DNA from: CAZJYI01 sp964550025
GTDB lineage: Bacteria; Verrucomicrobiota; Kiritimatiellia; UBA8416; CAYOBW01
Length of the DNA: 57,869 nt
Assembly: GCA_964550025.1 (NCBI GenBank)
Contig: CAZJYI010000065.1
Coordinates: 1 to 57,869 of the forward strand
Direction: 5' to 3'
Position numbers and translations under genes: made by a program
Shown: positions 25,107 through 34,564 of the stretch, in pieces
Position numbering within the stretch: the first letter of the stretch is position 1
Layout of the letters: the number at the start of each line of letters is the position of its first letter
The notes under the pieces: model-generated
Databases searched by the model: none
Seen by the model: the letters and a program-made list of their open reading frames with translations, nothing else
Told to the model about the DNA's origin: nothing

Positions 25107-26192
25107 CTACTTCGGCCCCGTCCCGAAGTGCTTGCGCAGGAACTCCAGCAGCTTGCGCGAATCGATCCCGCGCTGCTCGGTCAGGACGGTGCAGGGAACG
25201 CTGAGCTCGTCCGCCTTTTCTTTGAGCTTCAGTCCGAAAATCGGGTGGTGGATCCCCTTGCCGATGGACTGCTCGGCTTCGGCCGGATCGGCGCTGCCGT
25301 TGTAGCTCAGCATGATTGGGGGATCGTCCGCCGAAAGGTGGTTGATGGGCGAGCATAGCTCGAACAGCTTGTACTTCTCTTCGGGCAGCTCGTCGAGCTC
25401 GTCCGAATCAATGCCGAATAGCTGCTCGAGCGGGGGGTCAGTCCACGCTCTGCCGGGGATATGCTCACGGATGAAGCGCGGGTCGTACGCCGTCTGTGCC
25501 TGCATGACGAACGCACAGGAAACCCGTGTCGACTGGCGCGCCACCGGGTCATCGCTATCGGGATCCGCCATATCGTCCCGAAACGCGATCCATCCGGAGA
25601 TGCCGGCCCCCGCCGACCCGCCCCCCACGGCAACGCGGCGGGGGTCAAGTCCCCACTCATCGGCCCTGCTGCGCACGAACTGCACCGCCTTGGCCCCATC
25701 CAGGAAACAGGCAGGAGCTATCGCGTGCTGTGACAGGCGGTAGTTGATAGACACGACGGAGGTTCCGCTGTTCAACAAGGGTTCCAGCAGCGCGGGATTT
25801 ACCCTGTCCTTGCTGCCCGCGCGGAACCCGCCGCCGTGAATCCATATGAAGACCGGCGTCGGGGCGTCACCCTCTGCCTTGTACAAATCCAGTACGTGCC
25901 GCTCGTGTTCACCGTAGCGCACGTTGCTCTCGGTCGGCACACGGCCCCGCCTCCCTTGCCGCTGCGGTCGTCCTGCACCCAGGTGCCGCCGCACCTCGGT
26001 CTCCGTGATGACGCCGTCCCCATCCTTGTCGAGGCGCTTGAACAGCTCCGGGCGCCCGCGGAACTCCTCGCGCGTGACCTTGCCGTCTCCGTTCTTGTCA
26101 TCGCGCCGGAACTGAGGCGGCACCCCGTCCTGCGCGACGGCGGCAGCCACCAGTAACAGCCCGCCCAAAGTCGCCGATACCCACGTCTCCAT
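25107..26192 (-). CDS. EF-hand-fused alpha/beta-hydrolase esterase, secreted
   Basis: A 361-residue protein. Signal peptide METWVSATLGGLLLVAAAVAQ. Two EF-hand loops follow: DKNGDGKVTREEF (about 32-44) and DKDGDGVITETEV (about 55-67). The esterase domain has the HGGG oxyanion motif at 119-122 and the nucleophile Ser193 in GGSAGAG, as in the BD-FAE/hormone-sensitive lipase group. The late acid and His are probably in YNGSADPAE and the GKGIHHPIF segment. Calcium-regulated secreted esterases of this type are frequent in planctomycetes, often beside sulfatases as here. It is divergent from the sulfatase with a 125-bp gap. Confidence 0.82.
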   Translation of the reverse strand: METWVSATLGGLLLVAAAVAQDGVPPQFRRDDKNGDGKVTREEFRGRPELFKRLDKDGDGVITETEVRRHLGAGRPQRQGRRGRVPTESNVRYGEHERHVLDLYKAEGDAPTPVFIWIHGGGFRAGSKDRVNPALLEPLLNSGTSVVSINYRLSQHAIAPACFLDGAKAVQFVRSRADEWGLDPRRVAVGGGSAGAGISGWIAFRDDMADPDSDDPVARQSTRVSCAFVMQAQTAYDPRFIREHIPGRAWTDPPLEQLFGIDSDELDELPEEKYKLFELCSPINHLSADDPPIMLSYNGSADPAEAEQSIGKGIHHPIFGLKLKEKADELSVPCTVLTEQRGIDSRKLLEFLRKHFGTGPK

Positions 26193-26247
26193 CAGTCAAT
26201 CCTCCCGCGTTCGGACTCAATACAACAACGCACGGCCGGGAGTATTA

Positions 26248-26276
26248 TTGCCCCCGGAAGCGGACAGTGCTAGCGT
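26248..26276 (+). promoter_or_regulatory. Predicted promoter of the sulfatase gene
   Basis: TTGCCC, a 17-bp spacer and TAGCGT, about 40 bp upstream of the sulfatase ATG. The -10 match is weak, so this is only a candidate. Confidence 0.25.
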
Positions 26277-26317
26277 ACCCATCGCAGACTACACCACAAG
26301 CACCGAGGACAGCCAAC

Positions 26318-28252
26318 ATGAACACATATTCCATACGGCACCTGCATCGTCGCGATTTCCTCGCCCTGGCCGGCGGCTCGTCACTCGCCCTGTTCGGAGC
26401 ACGGACGCTTGCCGCAACAGGAACGTCCGACCGTCCCAACATCCTCTGGATCACGTGCGAGGACATGTCGCCGAACCTTGGATGCTACGGGGACGCCTTC
26501 GCAACGACCCCGAACATCGACGCCCTGGCCGCGCAATCGGTCCGATACACCAACGCGTTTGCCACGGCCCCGGTCTGTTCGCCCGCCAGGTCGTGTCTGA
26601 TTACCGGCCTCTACGCCACGTCGCTGGGCACGCCAAATCTCCGTTCGCAGTTCCCCATTCCCGACGAAATCCCCGGCTTTCCCAGCTACCTGCGCAAGGC
26701 GGGATACTACTGCACAAACAACGTCAAGACCGACTACAACACCGGCAACGCCGCTGCCATCATCCGCGACTCTTGGGATGCGTGCAGCGCAGAGGCCCAC
26801 TGGCGCGGCAAGAAGGAGAACCAACCGTTCTTCGCCGTTTTCAACGACATGACCACCCACCAGTCCCGATCCATGGTGTGGCCGTACGAGAAGTTCCTGA
26901 AGGAGATCCGGAGCCAACTGACCGAGTCGGAGCGTCACGATCCGGCCAAAGCCCCCCTCCCCCCCTACTACCCGGACACGCCAATCACACGGCGGACCGT
27001 CGCCCGCTACTACGACTGCATCAGCGTCATGGACAAGAACACGGGGAAGATCCTGAAGCAGCTCGAAGAGGACGGTCTTGCGGACAATACGATCGTCTTC
27101 TTCTACTCGGACCACGGCGCGGGCATACCGCGCCACAAACGGCTCTTGCTCGATTCAGGTCTGCGCGTTGCCCTCATGGTCCGCTTTCCCGAGAAGTACA
27201 AACACCTTGCCCCGGCAGAGCCCGGCGAAACCACCGACCGGCTTGTGAGCTTCGTGGATTTCGCCCCGACCGTCCTCAATCTCCTTGGCATGCCCATCCC
27301 CAAGTACATGCAGGGCCAACCGTTTCTCGGACGCGAACAGACCCCACCGCGCGCGCACATCTTCGGGGCGCGCGACCGCGTCGACGAGGCCTACGACCTG
27401 GCGCGCTGCGTCCGCGACAAGAACTGGCTCTATGTCCGCAACTACATGCCGCACGTCTCGTACAACCAACCGAGCTTCTACTCCGATATGGGCGAGATCC
27501 GCGACGACATCACACAACTGGCGGCGGAGGGCAAGCTCACTTCACCGGCACAAAAGCACTATGCCGGACCAACGCGCGCGATCGAGGAACTGTACGACAC
27601 GGCCAACGATCCGCACCAGGTCCGTAACCTGGCTTCCGCGCCGGAACAGAAGGAACGGCTGGCACGAATGCGAGCGCTACTGCGGAAATGGATCCTGGAC
27701 ACGCGCGATCTCGGCTTCCTGCCGGAGTGTGACATGGCGGTGCGGATGGGGACAGGCACGCCTCGCGAGACGCTGCAGAGCGACGGTGCCTACCCTCTGG
27801 AGCGGATACTGGCGGCAGCCGAAACGGTCGGATCGGGCATGGGGTCGCTGCCGAAACAGCTCGAAATGCTGAGCGACAAGGACTCGGCGATTCGCTACTG
27901 GGCCGCGGTGGGCCTCCGTGCCCTGGGGCAAAAGGCACGTTCCGCCGCTGACCGGCTGGCCGTCGCCCTCAAAGACAGTGCCCCGGCTGTTCGTATCGAG
28001 GCGGCCTGGGCTCTCGCGGACATGGGGTCCGGGGCAGAGGCGCTGCCCGTCCTTGTGGCGGCACTCGAGGGCAGAGATCTCCACGCCGCCGTGCGCGCTG
28101 CACGGGCGCTGGAAATGCTGGGCGAGAAGGCGCGTCCCGTGCTGCCGGCCATGAAGAAGGCGTGCGCCGCGGCACACAAGGGCCACGGTGACAACGCCAT
28201 GTTCATCCGCTTCGCGCTCGATACGGCGCTGGAGAAGTTGGGGCAGAAGTAG
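26318..28252 (+). CDS. Sulfatase with C-terminal HEAT repeats, Tat-exported
   Basis: A 644-residue protein. The N-terminus has a twin-arginine signal (HLHRRDFLALAGGSSLALFGA). The sulfatase domain carries the formylglycine signature CSPARS with Cys87, NILWITCEDMSPNLGCYGD for the metal site at the N-terminus, and FFYSDHGAGIPRHK for the later Asp/His. Residues from about 505 to the end are helical HEAT-type repeats (for example SAIRYWAAVGLRALG and AVRIEAAWALADMG). This arrangement is known in planctomycete sulfatases; the repeats probably mediate binding. The substrate would be a sulfated polysaccharide, which fits the neighbouring esterases. Maturation needs an FGE or anSME enzyme encoded elsewhere. 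ATG 26318 follows GAGGAC. Confidence 0.88.
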   Translation: MNTYSIRHLHRRDFLALAGGSSLALFGARTLAATGTSDRPNILWITCEDMSPNLGCYGDAFATTPNIDALAAQSVRYTNAFATAPVCSPARSCLITGLYATSLGTPNLRSQFPIPDEIPGFPSYLRKAGYYCTNNVKTDYNTGNAAAIIRDSWDACSAEAHWRGKKENQPFFAVFNDMTTHQSRSMVWPYEKFLKEIRSQLTESERHDPAKAPLPPYYPDTPITRRTVARYYDCISVMDKNTGKILKQLEEDGLADNTIVFFYSDHGAGIPRHKRLLLDSGLRVALMVRFPEKYKHLAPAEPGETTDRLVSFVDFAPTVLNLLGMPIPKYMQGQPFLGREQTPPRAHIFGARDRVDEAYDLARCVRDKNWLYVRNYMPHVSYNQPSFYSDMGEIRDDITQLAAEGKLTSPAQKHYAGPTRAIEELYDTANDPHQVRNLASAPEQKERLARMRALLRKWILDTRDLGFLPECDMAVRMGTGTPRETLQSDGAYPLERILAAAETVGSGMGSLPKQLEMLSDKDSAIRYWAAVGLRALGQKARSAADRLAVALKDSAPAVRIEAAWALADMGSGAEALPVLVAALEGRDLHAAVRAARALEMLGEKARPVLPAMKKACAAAHKGHGDNAMFIRFALDTALEKLGQK

Positions 28253-28264
28253 ACGAGAACCCGT

Positions 28265-28302
28265 GACGGGCGGTCCACTCGCTCACGCTCGTGGCTACAG
28301 GG
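28265..28302. repeat. REP-like unit after the sulfatase gene
   Basis: The unit CCACTCGCTCACGCTCGTGG followed by CTACAGGG is a single copy of the family seen at 24989-25106. It can fold on itself (CCACTCGC/GCTCGTGG) and lies 13 bp after the sulfatase stop. Confidence 0.55.
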
Positions 28303-28356
28303 AGGCACGGCCGGGCAGGGATGGGTTTGGCTGACCAACGACAGGAGATCGGGACA

Positions 28357-30360
28357 GTGAAGGGAATCTTCCGCTCGCTTGTAGTGCTTGTGACGTGCGC
28401 GCTCCCTGCGTGCAGGACAGTCAGCCCGGAAACCGGTGACGAGTATCGCTTTCGCGACACGCCTGAAGCGGAGTTCAAGGAACACGTGAAGTGCCTCACC
28501 CGCAGCCTCCTGCTCTTACCCTATACGAAGCGTGGCCAGATCCTTGCGCTGTACGGATCCCCGGATTCCACCACGACCAATGCCGCCAACATGATTGTCG
28601 ACACCTACACGCTTCCGGAATCCCTCGTCCTGCGCACATACTTCACGGCACGTGATCCCAGCCAGCACGACGCCCTGCAGCGGGCGGACTTCCAGCTCCC
28701 GGACATTCCCGAGGCCAGTCCATCGGCGTGGCGTTTCGAGTCACCCGGGCCCATCGTGAGCGTCGACGCGCTGGCAGAGAAAGTGAATCGACTCACGCGA
28801 CTGCGGGCCCGGCTGTTCAGGGAGGCCAGGCCCATCAAGAAACACCAGGAGTTCTTGAACGGGACGCTGACGCGGGACTACGTCGAGAAGGAGCACTTCG
28901 ACCTGCCCGTGGGCACCGAGGTATGGCGAAGAAACGGGCAGGTCGTAGCCACCGGGACATACAGGGACTACCGCTGGTGGAGCGGCTCGTTCCTGGAGGA
29001 AGCCCAGCGCACCGGCGGCTTTCGGAAGATCGTCTACGAGAAGGGAGTCCGGCTCCACAGCATCATTCCGGAATGGGAGACACCTGGTGACCCGGCCCGT
29101 AGGGTGGACGCTTTCGTGCGCGGTTCAGCAGACACACCTGGACTGGACGATCGTGCGGCAAACGCAAACAGCGACATCCTGCGTATCTGCCAGGAGCCAC
29201 GGTTCCTGGCGTGGGCCCATTCAAACACGGCCCATGAGGCATACCGTGTCATTGCGCGCCCCAGCTTCTCCCCCGCGGTCGTGTTCTACGCTGCGCTGAG
29301 CTCGGAAGCTCAGCCACCCTTCCTGGAGTGGATCGCCACGGACGGCAAGGCCGGCTACCCCGACACCTTGACGAGAGTCGAAACCCGACACCGCCGTCCG
29401 TTGACACGCGAGGAAGTGGAGGAGCTCCGACGCATCATCAACCGGAGCGTCTTCTGGAAGAACGTGCGCGAATACAGCGCCGGGGCCTGCGACGGGTGGT
29501 CCCTGTCCTACGAGGGGGTGAGGGACGGCCTGTACACCTACCGATCGTACTCCAACACGGACGCGAGAGCGTCAGAGGCGCTGGCAATCAAGCTCTTCGA
29601 TCTTGCGTTTCCCAGCTACACGGATACGACGCCACCTCCCCTGCCCGGCGCACCCTACCTCTGGAACGTCCGGTTCTGCTTCCTGGACGCCATCCGCCTT
29701 CTCGAACACACAGGCGAACATCGGCTCGTGGATGCCGTCCTCACCGGGCCGACGGAACCGGCCGGTGATGACGACTCAACCACCGCACTGGAGCGCGCCG
29801 TCTCACGCTGCCTGAAGCGAGCCGGCAGACTGATCACGGCAGAATTGGCGGAACGCCACATGCGCGGGAACTTCGCCGCATTGCGGTGGCATAGCGACGG
29901 AACACGCCTGCTGAGTCCAGATGGCAGGCCGATCAGAATAGCGCGCAAGAAGACAGTCGCAATCTGGGACGAATCGTGGATGTACGATTTCAGCGTCTTC
30001 TGCGGTAACAGCGACAGGCTGACAGGTGAAGCTTCGATAAAACTGACGCCATCGGCCACCGCCGCAGCGTACCGCCGAACCGCCACCCCGCCGCTGCCGT
30101 CGGCCACGGCCAGGAAGGTGCTGCAATCGCTCGGACTGAACCCGGAGTTGGCCACGGTGATCGACTGGGCCTGGGAGTACAAGCGAAACCCGGATGACCA
30201 CATCGAGCGCATCCTCGTCGTGCCGCCCCGGGGCCTCGAGGGCGCCCACTCCTACACCGTCACCGTCAACCACACGAAACGGGAGTACTGCGTCAGCCGA
30301 AGCGGCGGCATCGGAGGAGGCGGATCGAGTTGCAGCAGAGATCTCCCGGAGAGCTGGTAG
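28357..30360 (+). CDS. Large lipoprotein of unknown function
   Basis: A 667-residue protein beginning with GTG (VKGIFRSLVVLVTCALPACRT) about 10 bases after AGGAG. LPAC is a good lipobox, so the mature protein is predicted to be lipidated at Cys. The body contains no family I recognise. It is mixed alpha/beta with conserved-looking Trp/Tyr stretches (YRDYRWWSGSF, GACDGWSLSYEGVRDGLYTYRSY). The C-terminus VNHTKREYCVSRSGGIGGGG is Gly-rich. A longer open frame from 28291 runs through a REP unit and is not preferred. Codon use resembles neighbouring genes. Confidence 0.65.
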   Translation: MKGIFRSLVVLVTCALPACRTVSPETGDEYRFRDTPEAEFKEHVKCLTRSLLLLPYTKRGQILALYGSPDSTTTNAANMIVDTYTLPESLVLRTYFTARDPSQHDALQRADFQLPDIPEASPSAWRFESPGPIVSVDALAEKVNRLTRLRARLFREARPIKKHQEFLNGTLTRDYVEKEHFDLPVGTEVWRRNGQVVATGTYRDYRWWSGSFLEEAQRTGGFRKIVYEKGVRLHSIIPEWETPGDPARRVDAFVRGSADTPGLDDRAANANSDILRICQEPRFLAWAHSNTAHEAYRVIARPSFSPAVVFYAALSSEAQPPFLEWIATDGKAGYPDTLTRVETRHRRPLTREEVEELRRIINRSVFWKNVREYSAGACDGWSLSYEGVRDGLYTYRSYSNTDARASEALAIKLFDLAFPSYTDTTPPPLPGAPYLWNVRFCFLDAIRLLEHTGEHRLVDAVLTGPTEPAGDDDSTTALERAVSRCLKRAGRLITAELAERHMRGNFAALRWHSDGTRLLSPDGRPIRIARKKTVAIWDESWMYDFSVFCGNSDRLTGEASIKLTPSATAAAYRRTATPPLPSATARKVLQSLGLNPELATVIDWAWEYKRNPDDHIERILVVPPRGLEGAHSYTVTVNHTKREYCVSRSGGIGGGGSSCSRDLPESW

Positions 30361-30449
30361 GGACCGTTGCCCCGAGACGCTCCACGCAGATTCCGCGCCG
30401 TCGAGCCCCCCGGGGATTCAGGCAACGCACCATCGCACCCCGCCCCCCA

Positions 30450-30477
30450 CTGATCACTGATCACTGATGACTGATCA
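30450..30477. repeat. Four CTGATCA-type heptamers
   Basis: CTGATCA, CTGATCA, CTGATGA and CTGATCA in direct tandem in the 131-bp gap between convergent genes. The same unit type recurs at 21814-21869 and 52127-52196. Confidence 0.85.
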
Positions 30478-30491
30478 CTTCCTCCCCCACC

Positions 30492-31322
30492 CTACTTCCC
30501 CATCTTCTTCAGGTTGGCAACGCATCCTTCAATAGCCTTCATGGGATCCATGCCCTTGGGGTAGCGTTCCTGCTCGACGATGTACCACTCGGTGCCGCCG
30601 ACGGTTTCGCAGGCGTCGAACACGTCTGACCACGGAACATCGCCATCGCCGACGAGGGGGTTGCCCTTGCCAACCTCTTTAAGGTGGACTGTAGCAGCCT
30701 GCCCGGGGTACTTGCGGATGTACTTCACGGGGTCGCCCTTGCCGTGCATGCAGTTGCCCGTGTCCATCTGCATGACAACGTCCGGACCGGCATTGTCGAA
30801 GAACAGCTCCCAGGGCACCTTGCCGTCGATCGCGTGGAACTCGTGTGAGTGGTTGTGATAGCCGACGCGACAGCCCAGCTCCTTTGCCTTGACCGCGATC
30901 TCGGCCATCTTCTTGCCGGTATCGATCCAGCCCTGGGCCGTCTTGCCGGTCGGGAGTCCGCCGGGAACGATCAGGTAGGGGTTGCCCATCGTGAGGTTGA
31001 ACTCGGCGGTCTTCTTCAGCTCGTCGCCCTGGATCGTGTTCCAGCGCGTGTGCGTGCCGCAGCACTTGAGCCCGCAGTCGCCGAGTATCTTCTTGAACTC
31101 GGACGCTGTCTTTCCGAGGTAACCGGCAAACTCTACGCCTTCGTAACCCATCTTGGCTATCGCTTCGAGCTTGGTCTCGACGCCCTTCACCTTGCGAACC
31201 GAATAGAGTTGTACGCCGATCGGGATGCGCTTCTTCTCGGCAAACGCATTGACGCCGACCATTCCGGCGGCGGTTCCGACAGCACCCAGCTTCAGCAGTT
31301 CACGACGGGTCATCGAGCTCAT
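30492..31322 (-). CDS. Tat-exported sugar phosphate isomerase/epimerase
   Basis: A 276-residue TIM-barrel protein. The start MSSMTRRELLKLGAVGTAAG is a twin-arginine signal, and AAAGGAG precedes the ATG. Barrel motifs include GVQLYSVRK (strand 1), KMGYEGVEFAGY (strand 2 Glu), VGYHNHSHEF (His/Glu), VVMQMDTGNC (Asp), TVHLKEVGK (His) and WYIVEQER (final Glu), a full metal set. It is only distantly similar to the gene at 4842-5810, so the two are separate paralogues. It probably acts on a keto-sugar in the periplasm. It is monocistronic, with long heptamer arrays upstream. Confidence 0.85.
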   Translation of the reverse strand: MSSMTRRELLKLGAVGTAAGMVGVNAFAEKKRIPIGVQLYSVRKVKGVETKLEAIAKMGYEGVEFAGYLGKTASEFKKILGDCGLKCCGTHTRWNTIQGDELKKTAEFNLTMGNPYLIVPGGLPTGKTAQGWIDTGKKMAEIAVKAKELGCRVGYHNHSHEFHAIDGKVPWELFFDNAGPDVVMQMDTGNCMHGKGDPVKYIRKYPGQAATVHLKEVGKGNPLVGDGDVPWSDVFDACETVGGTEWYIVEQERYPKGMDPMKAIEGCVANLKKMGK

Positions 31323-31433
31323 GGCGGTCTCCTTTGTATTGCGGGTTGGCCGAAGAAAACAGAATCGCAGCAACGGGTGGAGTGTACGTTGTGGGAGGGT
31401 GGGTGGCAAGAGCGGGGGGAGCCGATGGAGAAT

Positions 31434-31587
31434 CTCAGATTTCAAATTTCAAATCTCAGACCCCAGATTTCAGATTTCAGATTTCAAATCTCAGATCCTG
31501 GACTTCAGATTTCAGAGAGCAGACTTCAGATTTCAGATCCCGGGTTTGAAATCTGAAATCTGAAATCTGAAATTTGAGATTCGAGAA
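31434..31587. repeat. 22-unit heptamer array with inverted end
   Basis: Twenty-two consecutive 7-bp units: CTCAGAT, TTCAAAT, TTCAGAT and variants. They switch near 31546 to the reverse-complement type (TTGAAAT, CTGAAAT three times, TTGAGAT), so the array can form a hairpin. It fills most of the gap between the isomerase and the cyclodeaminase-like gene; no gene is present there. Confidence 0.9.
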
Positions 31588-31623
31588 ATCAGAGGCCAGT
31601 CCGGCAAACGCACTCATTCCCGA

Positions 31624-32622
31624 TCACCCCATTGCCACCAGCGTCCCCAGCCCCAGTTCTTCGGCCTTCCGCAGGGCAAGAGCGCCGGCGGCGAGATCCT
31701 GAACGGCAACGCCGACGGACTTGAACAGCGTAATCTCGTCGGCAGACACGCGGCCCGGTCGATCCCCCGCCACGACCTCGCCCAGCTCCGCACTGATGTC
31801 ATCCGGCGTCATGCGCCCCTTCCCGATCGGGATGATCAGATCCCCCGTTTCCTCCAGGGCCGATGCACGGTGGTCGACGACGATGCGCGCCCTCAGCACG
31901 GTTTCCTCCGGTATCTCCTGCACGTGCGGCTGGTACGATCCCACCGCATTGACGTGAGTTCCCGGAGCAAGATCGCCGTCTTCGAAAACAGGTGTGGTCG
32001 CCACGGTGGCCGTACAGACAACATCCGCCTCGCGCAACGCATCAGCGGGCGAAACAGCCACATGGACATCCACTCCGAGCTTCGCGCTCATTTCCTCCGC
32101 AAACGCGTCTGCCGCCTCGGGAACGGCGTCGTAGATCCACACCTCCGTGATGTTGCGCACGGCACGAACAGCCTCCAACTGCGTCCGTCCCTGCACACCG
32201 GCGCCGAAGATCGTCGCCACGGCGGCATCCGGGCGTGCCATCAGATCCGTTGCCGCACCCGACGCCGCACCGGTGCGCAGGGCGGTCAGGGTGGTACCGT
32301 CGAGAACGGCCCGCGGTGTGCCCGTCTCGCGATCGAAGACAGCCACGAGTGCCTGGATACGCGGCAGCCCTCTTGCAGCGTTGCGGCCGAACACGTTGAC
32401 GGTCTTCACGGCGAAAGCACCAAAATGCGCGGCGCTCGACGGCATGAAGAGGGCCGTGCCGTCGTGTTCCGGCACGTCGATGTGGGCCCTCACCGGCATG
32501 TCCACGCGACCGGCGGACAACTCGCGAAAGGCATCCTTCATGGCCGCGACCGCGTCCGCCACGGGCAGTGCCCTGCGAACGTCCGCGGCCGACAGAAAAC
32601 GTATCGTTCCAAGCTCACTCAT
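31624..32622 (-). CDS. Ornithine cyclodeaminase / mu-crystallin family protein
   Basis: A 332-residue protein of the OCD/mu-crystallin family. It has an N-terminal substrate-binding part (MPVRAHIDVPEHDGTALFMP) and an NAD-binding Rossmann fold at VATIFGAGVQGRTQLEAV. Members act as ornithine cyclodeaminase, alanine dehydrogenase or ketimine reductase; the specific reaction cannot be assigned. Its ATG lies inside the end of the upstream L-serine dehydratase gene (8-bp overlap), so the two are translationally coupled. That suggests a joint role in amino acid deamination or recycling, possibly with the imine/enamine released by serine dehydration as a link. Confidence 0.82.
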   Translation of the reverse strand: MSELGTIRFLSAADVRRALPVADAVAAMKDAFRELSAGRVDMPVRAHIDVPEHDGTALFMPSSAAHFGAFAVKTVNVFGRNAARGLPRIQALVAVFDRETGTPRAVLDGTTLTALRTGAASGAATDLMARPDAAVATIFGAGVQGRTQLEAVRAVRNITEVWIYDAVPEAADAFAEEMSAKLGVDVHVAVSPADALREADVVCTATVATTPVFEDGDLAPGTHVNAVGSYQPHVQEIPEETVLRARIVVDHRASALEETGDLIIPIGKGRMTPDDISAELGEVVAGDRPGRVSADEITLFKSVGVAVQDLAAGALALRKAEELGLGTLVAMG

Positions 32623-34168
32623 GTCGCAGTTTCTCCTCGATCTTCTTTGAAGTCGGCGTCACGGACAGTCCGCCAAGGGCGGTGCAACGCAGTTCGTGCG
32701 GCAGGCTGCGTCCGACGCTGTCCATGGTGTCGATCACTTCGTCGAGCGGGACTACCGGGTCGTAACCCGCCAAAGCCATGTTGGCACAGGACAGGGCATT
32801 CGACGCGGCCATCACGTTCTTCCCGAGACAGGGGACTTCGACGCGATTGGCGACAGGGTCGCAGACCATGCCCAGCGTGTTCTGCAGCGCAAGCGACGCG
32901 GCCGCCAGGGCATGGCAAGCGGAACCGCCCATGAGCGACACCAGCCCTGCCGCGGCCATGCCCGAGGCGGCGCCGCATTCGGCCTGGCATCCCGCGACCT
33001 CGGCGGCAAAGGTCGAGCGCGTTGCGATGAACACGCCGATCAACCCCGCCGCCAACAGGGCTTTGGCAACGTCTTCCTCGGAGAGCCCCAGTTCCTCGGC
33101 AGCGCCGATGCAGGCTCCGGGCAGGGCCGCGCAAGCCCCCGCGGTCGGCGCGGCCACGATCACGCCCATGGCGCTCTTGACCTCCATCAGCGCGCTCACG
33201 TACAGCACGATACGGTTGAGCATGCCCGCGTCGAGCAACCGATCCTCGTCCAGCAGCTTCTTGAACCGTCCGCTCTGATGCCCGAGAATGCGGTCTTCAT
33301 ACTCCGTGCCGGCAACGCCCTGTTCGATCGAACGGCGCAGCGCACGTACCATCTCGGTCATCGTGCCGATGACGGCTTCCGGCGGCATGTTTCCCCTTTC
33401 GCCCTCGTAGTGAACGGCAAGTTCCCACAGGGGCAAATCCCGTCCGCCGTCGTATTCCCGCATCCCAGCGCCGTTCTGAAAGGGAACGCGCATACCGCGG
33501 CGCGACAGCACAGGCAGGACGGGGAAGAGCTGCCGCACGTCCTCGACGGAAAAGCGCGCACGCAGCTCGGTCAGAAGCGACGGTTCCAGGGGGCGCTGAG
33601 ACTTCACCTCGACCAGGCCATGATCCGCCGCCTGCGCCACGGACACCGCGTCCGCCGCCGCTTCCAGCTCCACGTGCCGCGCAATGCTCTCGAGTCCGGT
33701 CTGCGCGAAGATGATGGTCTCGCAGTAGTCACCATGAATGGAAACGGGAACGTCGTCGATGGCGGTCACCTCGACGATGCCGCCGCCGGTCGAGAGGGCT
33801 GTCAGCGTGTGCCGACCGCGTGCGTTGGTCAGAGTCAGCCGGTACGTATTGGGGTGTGTGGCGCCGATGTCGCGAATGGCAATCTCCGTCTTCACCCCGG
33901 CAGCGCGGATGGCCCCGGGTGCGGTTGGGAGTCGGTCGTCGGTCGCATCCCACCCCATCAGGCCGGCGAAGAGCCCCATGTCCGAGCCCTGAGTCGCGTG
34001 CGTTGTGGCCAGTGAGCCGTCGGGAGCGAACTCGACCAGGACATCGCGGACAACGCCGTCCATCAGGTCGCGCGCCAGGCGGCCGATGCGCAAGGCAGCG
34101 GCACAGTGCGAGCTCGACGGGCCGCGCATCACGGGCCCGATCACATCATTGAAAATGCTGACGATCAT
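32615..34168 (-). CDS. sdaA: L-serine ammonia-lyase, iron-sulfur dependent, single chain
   Basis: A 517-residue protein that converts L-serine to pyruvate and ammonia. The N-terminal SDH_beta domain begins IFNDVIGPVMRGPSSSHCAA, with the SSSH motif typical of the family. The C-terminal SDH_alpha domain contains VAAPTAGACAALPGAC, EVAGCQAECGAASGMAAAG and ACHALAAASLALQNTLG; conserved Cys residues there ligate the 4Fe-4S cluster that acts as Lewis acid. It is slightly longer than E. coli SdaA (454 residues). The start MIVSIFND is chosen because the family begins there; no strong ribosome site is visible. It overlaps the cyclodeaminase-like gene by 8 bp. Confidence 0.87.
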   Translation of the reverse strand: MIVSIFNDVIGPVMRGPSSSHCAAALRIGRLARDLMDGVVRDVLVEFAPDGSLATTHATQGSDMGLFAGLMGWDATDDRLPTAPGAIRAAGVKTEIAIRDIGATHPNTYRLTLTNARGRHTLTALSTGGGIVEVTAIDDVPVSIHGDYCETIIFAQTGLESIARHVELEAAADAVSVAQAADHGLVEVKSQRPLEPSLLTELRARFSVEDVRQLFPVLPVLSRRGMRVPFQNGAGMREYDGGRDLPLWELAVHYEGERGNMPPEAVIGTMTEMVRALRRSIEQGVAGTEYEDRILGHQSGRFKKLLDEDRLLDAGMLNRIVLYVSALMEVKSAMGVIVAAPTAGACAALPGACIGAAEELGLSEEDVAKALLAAGLIGVFIATRSTFAAEVAGCQAECGAASGMAAAGLVSLMGGSACHALAAASLALQNTLGMVCDPVANRVEVPCLGKNVMAASNALSCANMALAGYDPVVPLDEVIDTMDSVGRSLPHELRCTALGGLSVTPTSKKIEEKLRHE

Positions 34169-34564
34169 CTGTTGTTTTGTCCCGGGTGCATGCGTTTGGA
34201 ATGACACGGGATACTCGCACAGGGCGGAACGGCATTCAAATGGAAACGGAGAAGTGGCGGGTGGCAGGTGCGGCAGACGCGCCACACCGCCGGGCGAACC
34301 CCGGCGGCACAATTCGCCCCGCAGGAGCAGGGCGCTACGACTGGCGCATTCCAGGAAGGTCGAACGCGGCGGGACGGCCCGCAGCTAGCGCCCGTTTTCA
34401 GCCATTGCCCCATCGCGCCGGCTTTCAGCCGGTGACCCGTACCGCCGGCTTTCAGCCGGCTCAGCGCACGGCATTCCTCGTTGCCGTCCGCGGGTCATGA
34501 ATTGTAGGGTGATCACCAAGGAACTCTGTGGAACCACCCGGCATGGGTCAGAAGGAGAGCACAC
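34169..34564. repeat. Divergent gap with REP palindromes
   Basis: No gene seen in these 396 bp. A CCCGCAGGAGCAGGGCG hairpin lies at about 34318-34334. Two CGCCGGCTTTCAGCCGG units follow at 34417-34463, the reverse orientation of those at 16018-16061. The last 60 bp carry the AAGGAGAGC ribosome site of the nitroreductase gene. Confidence 0.6.
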
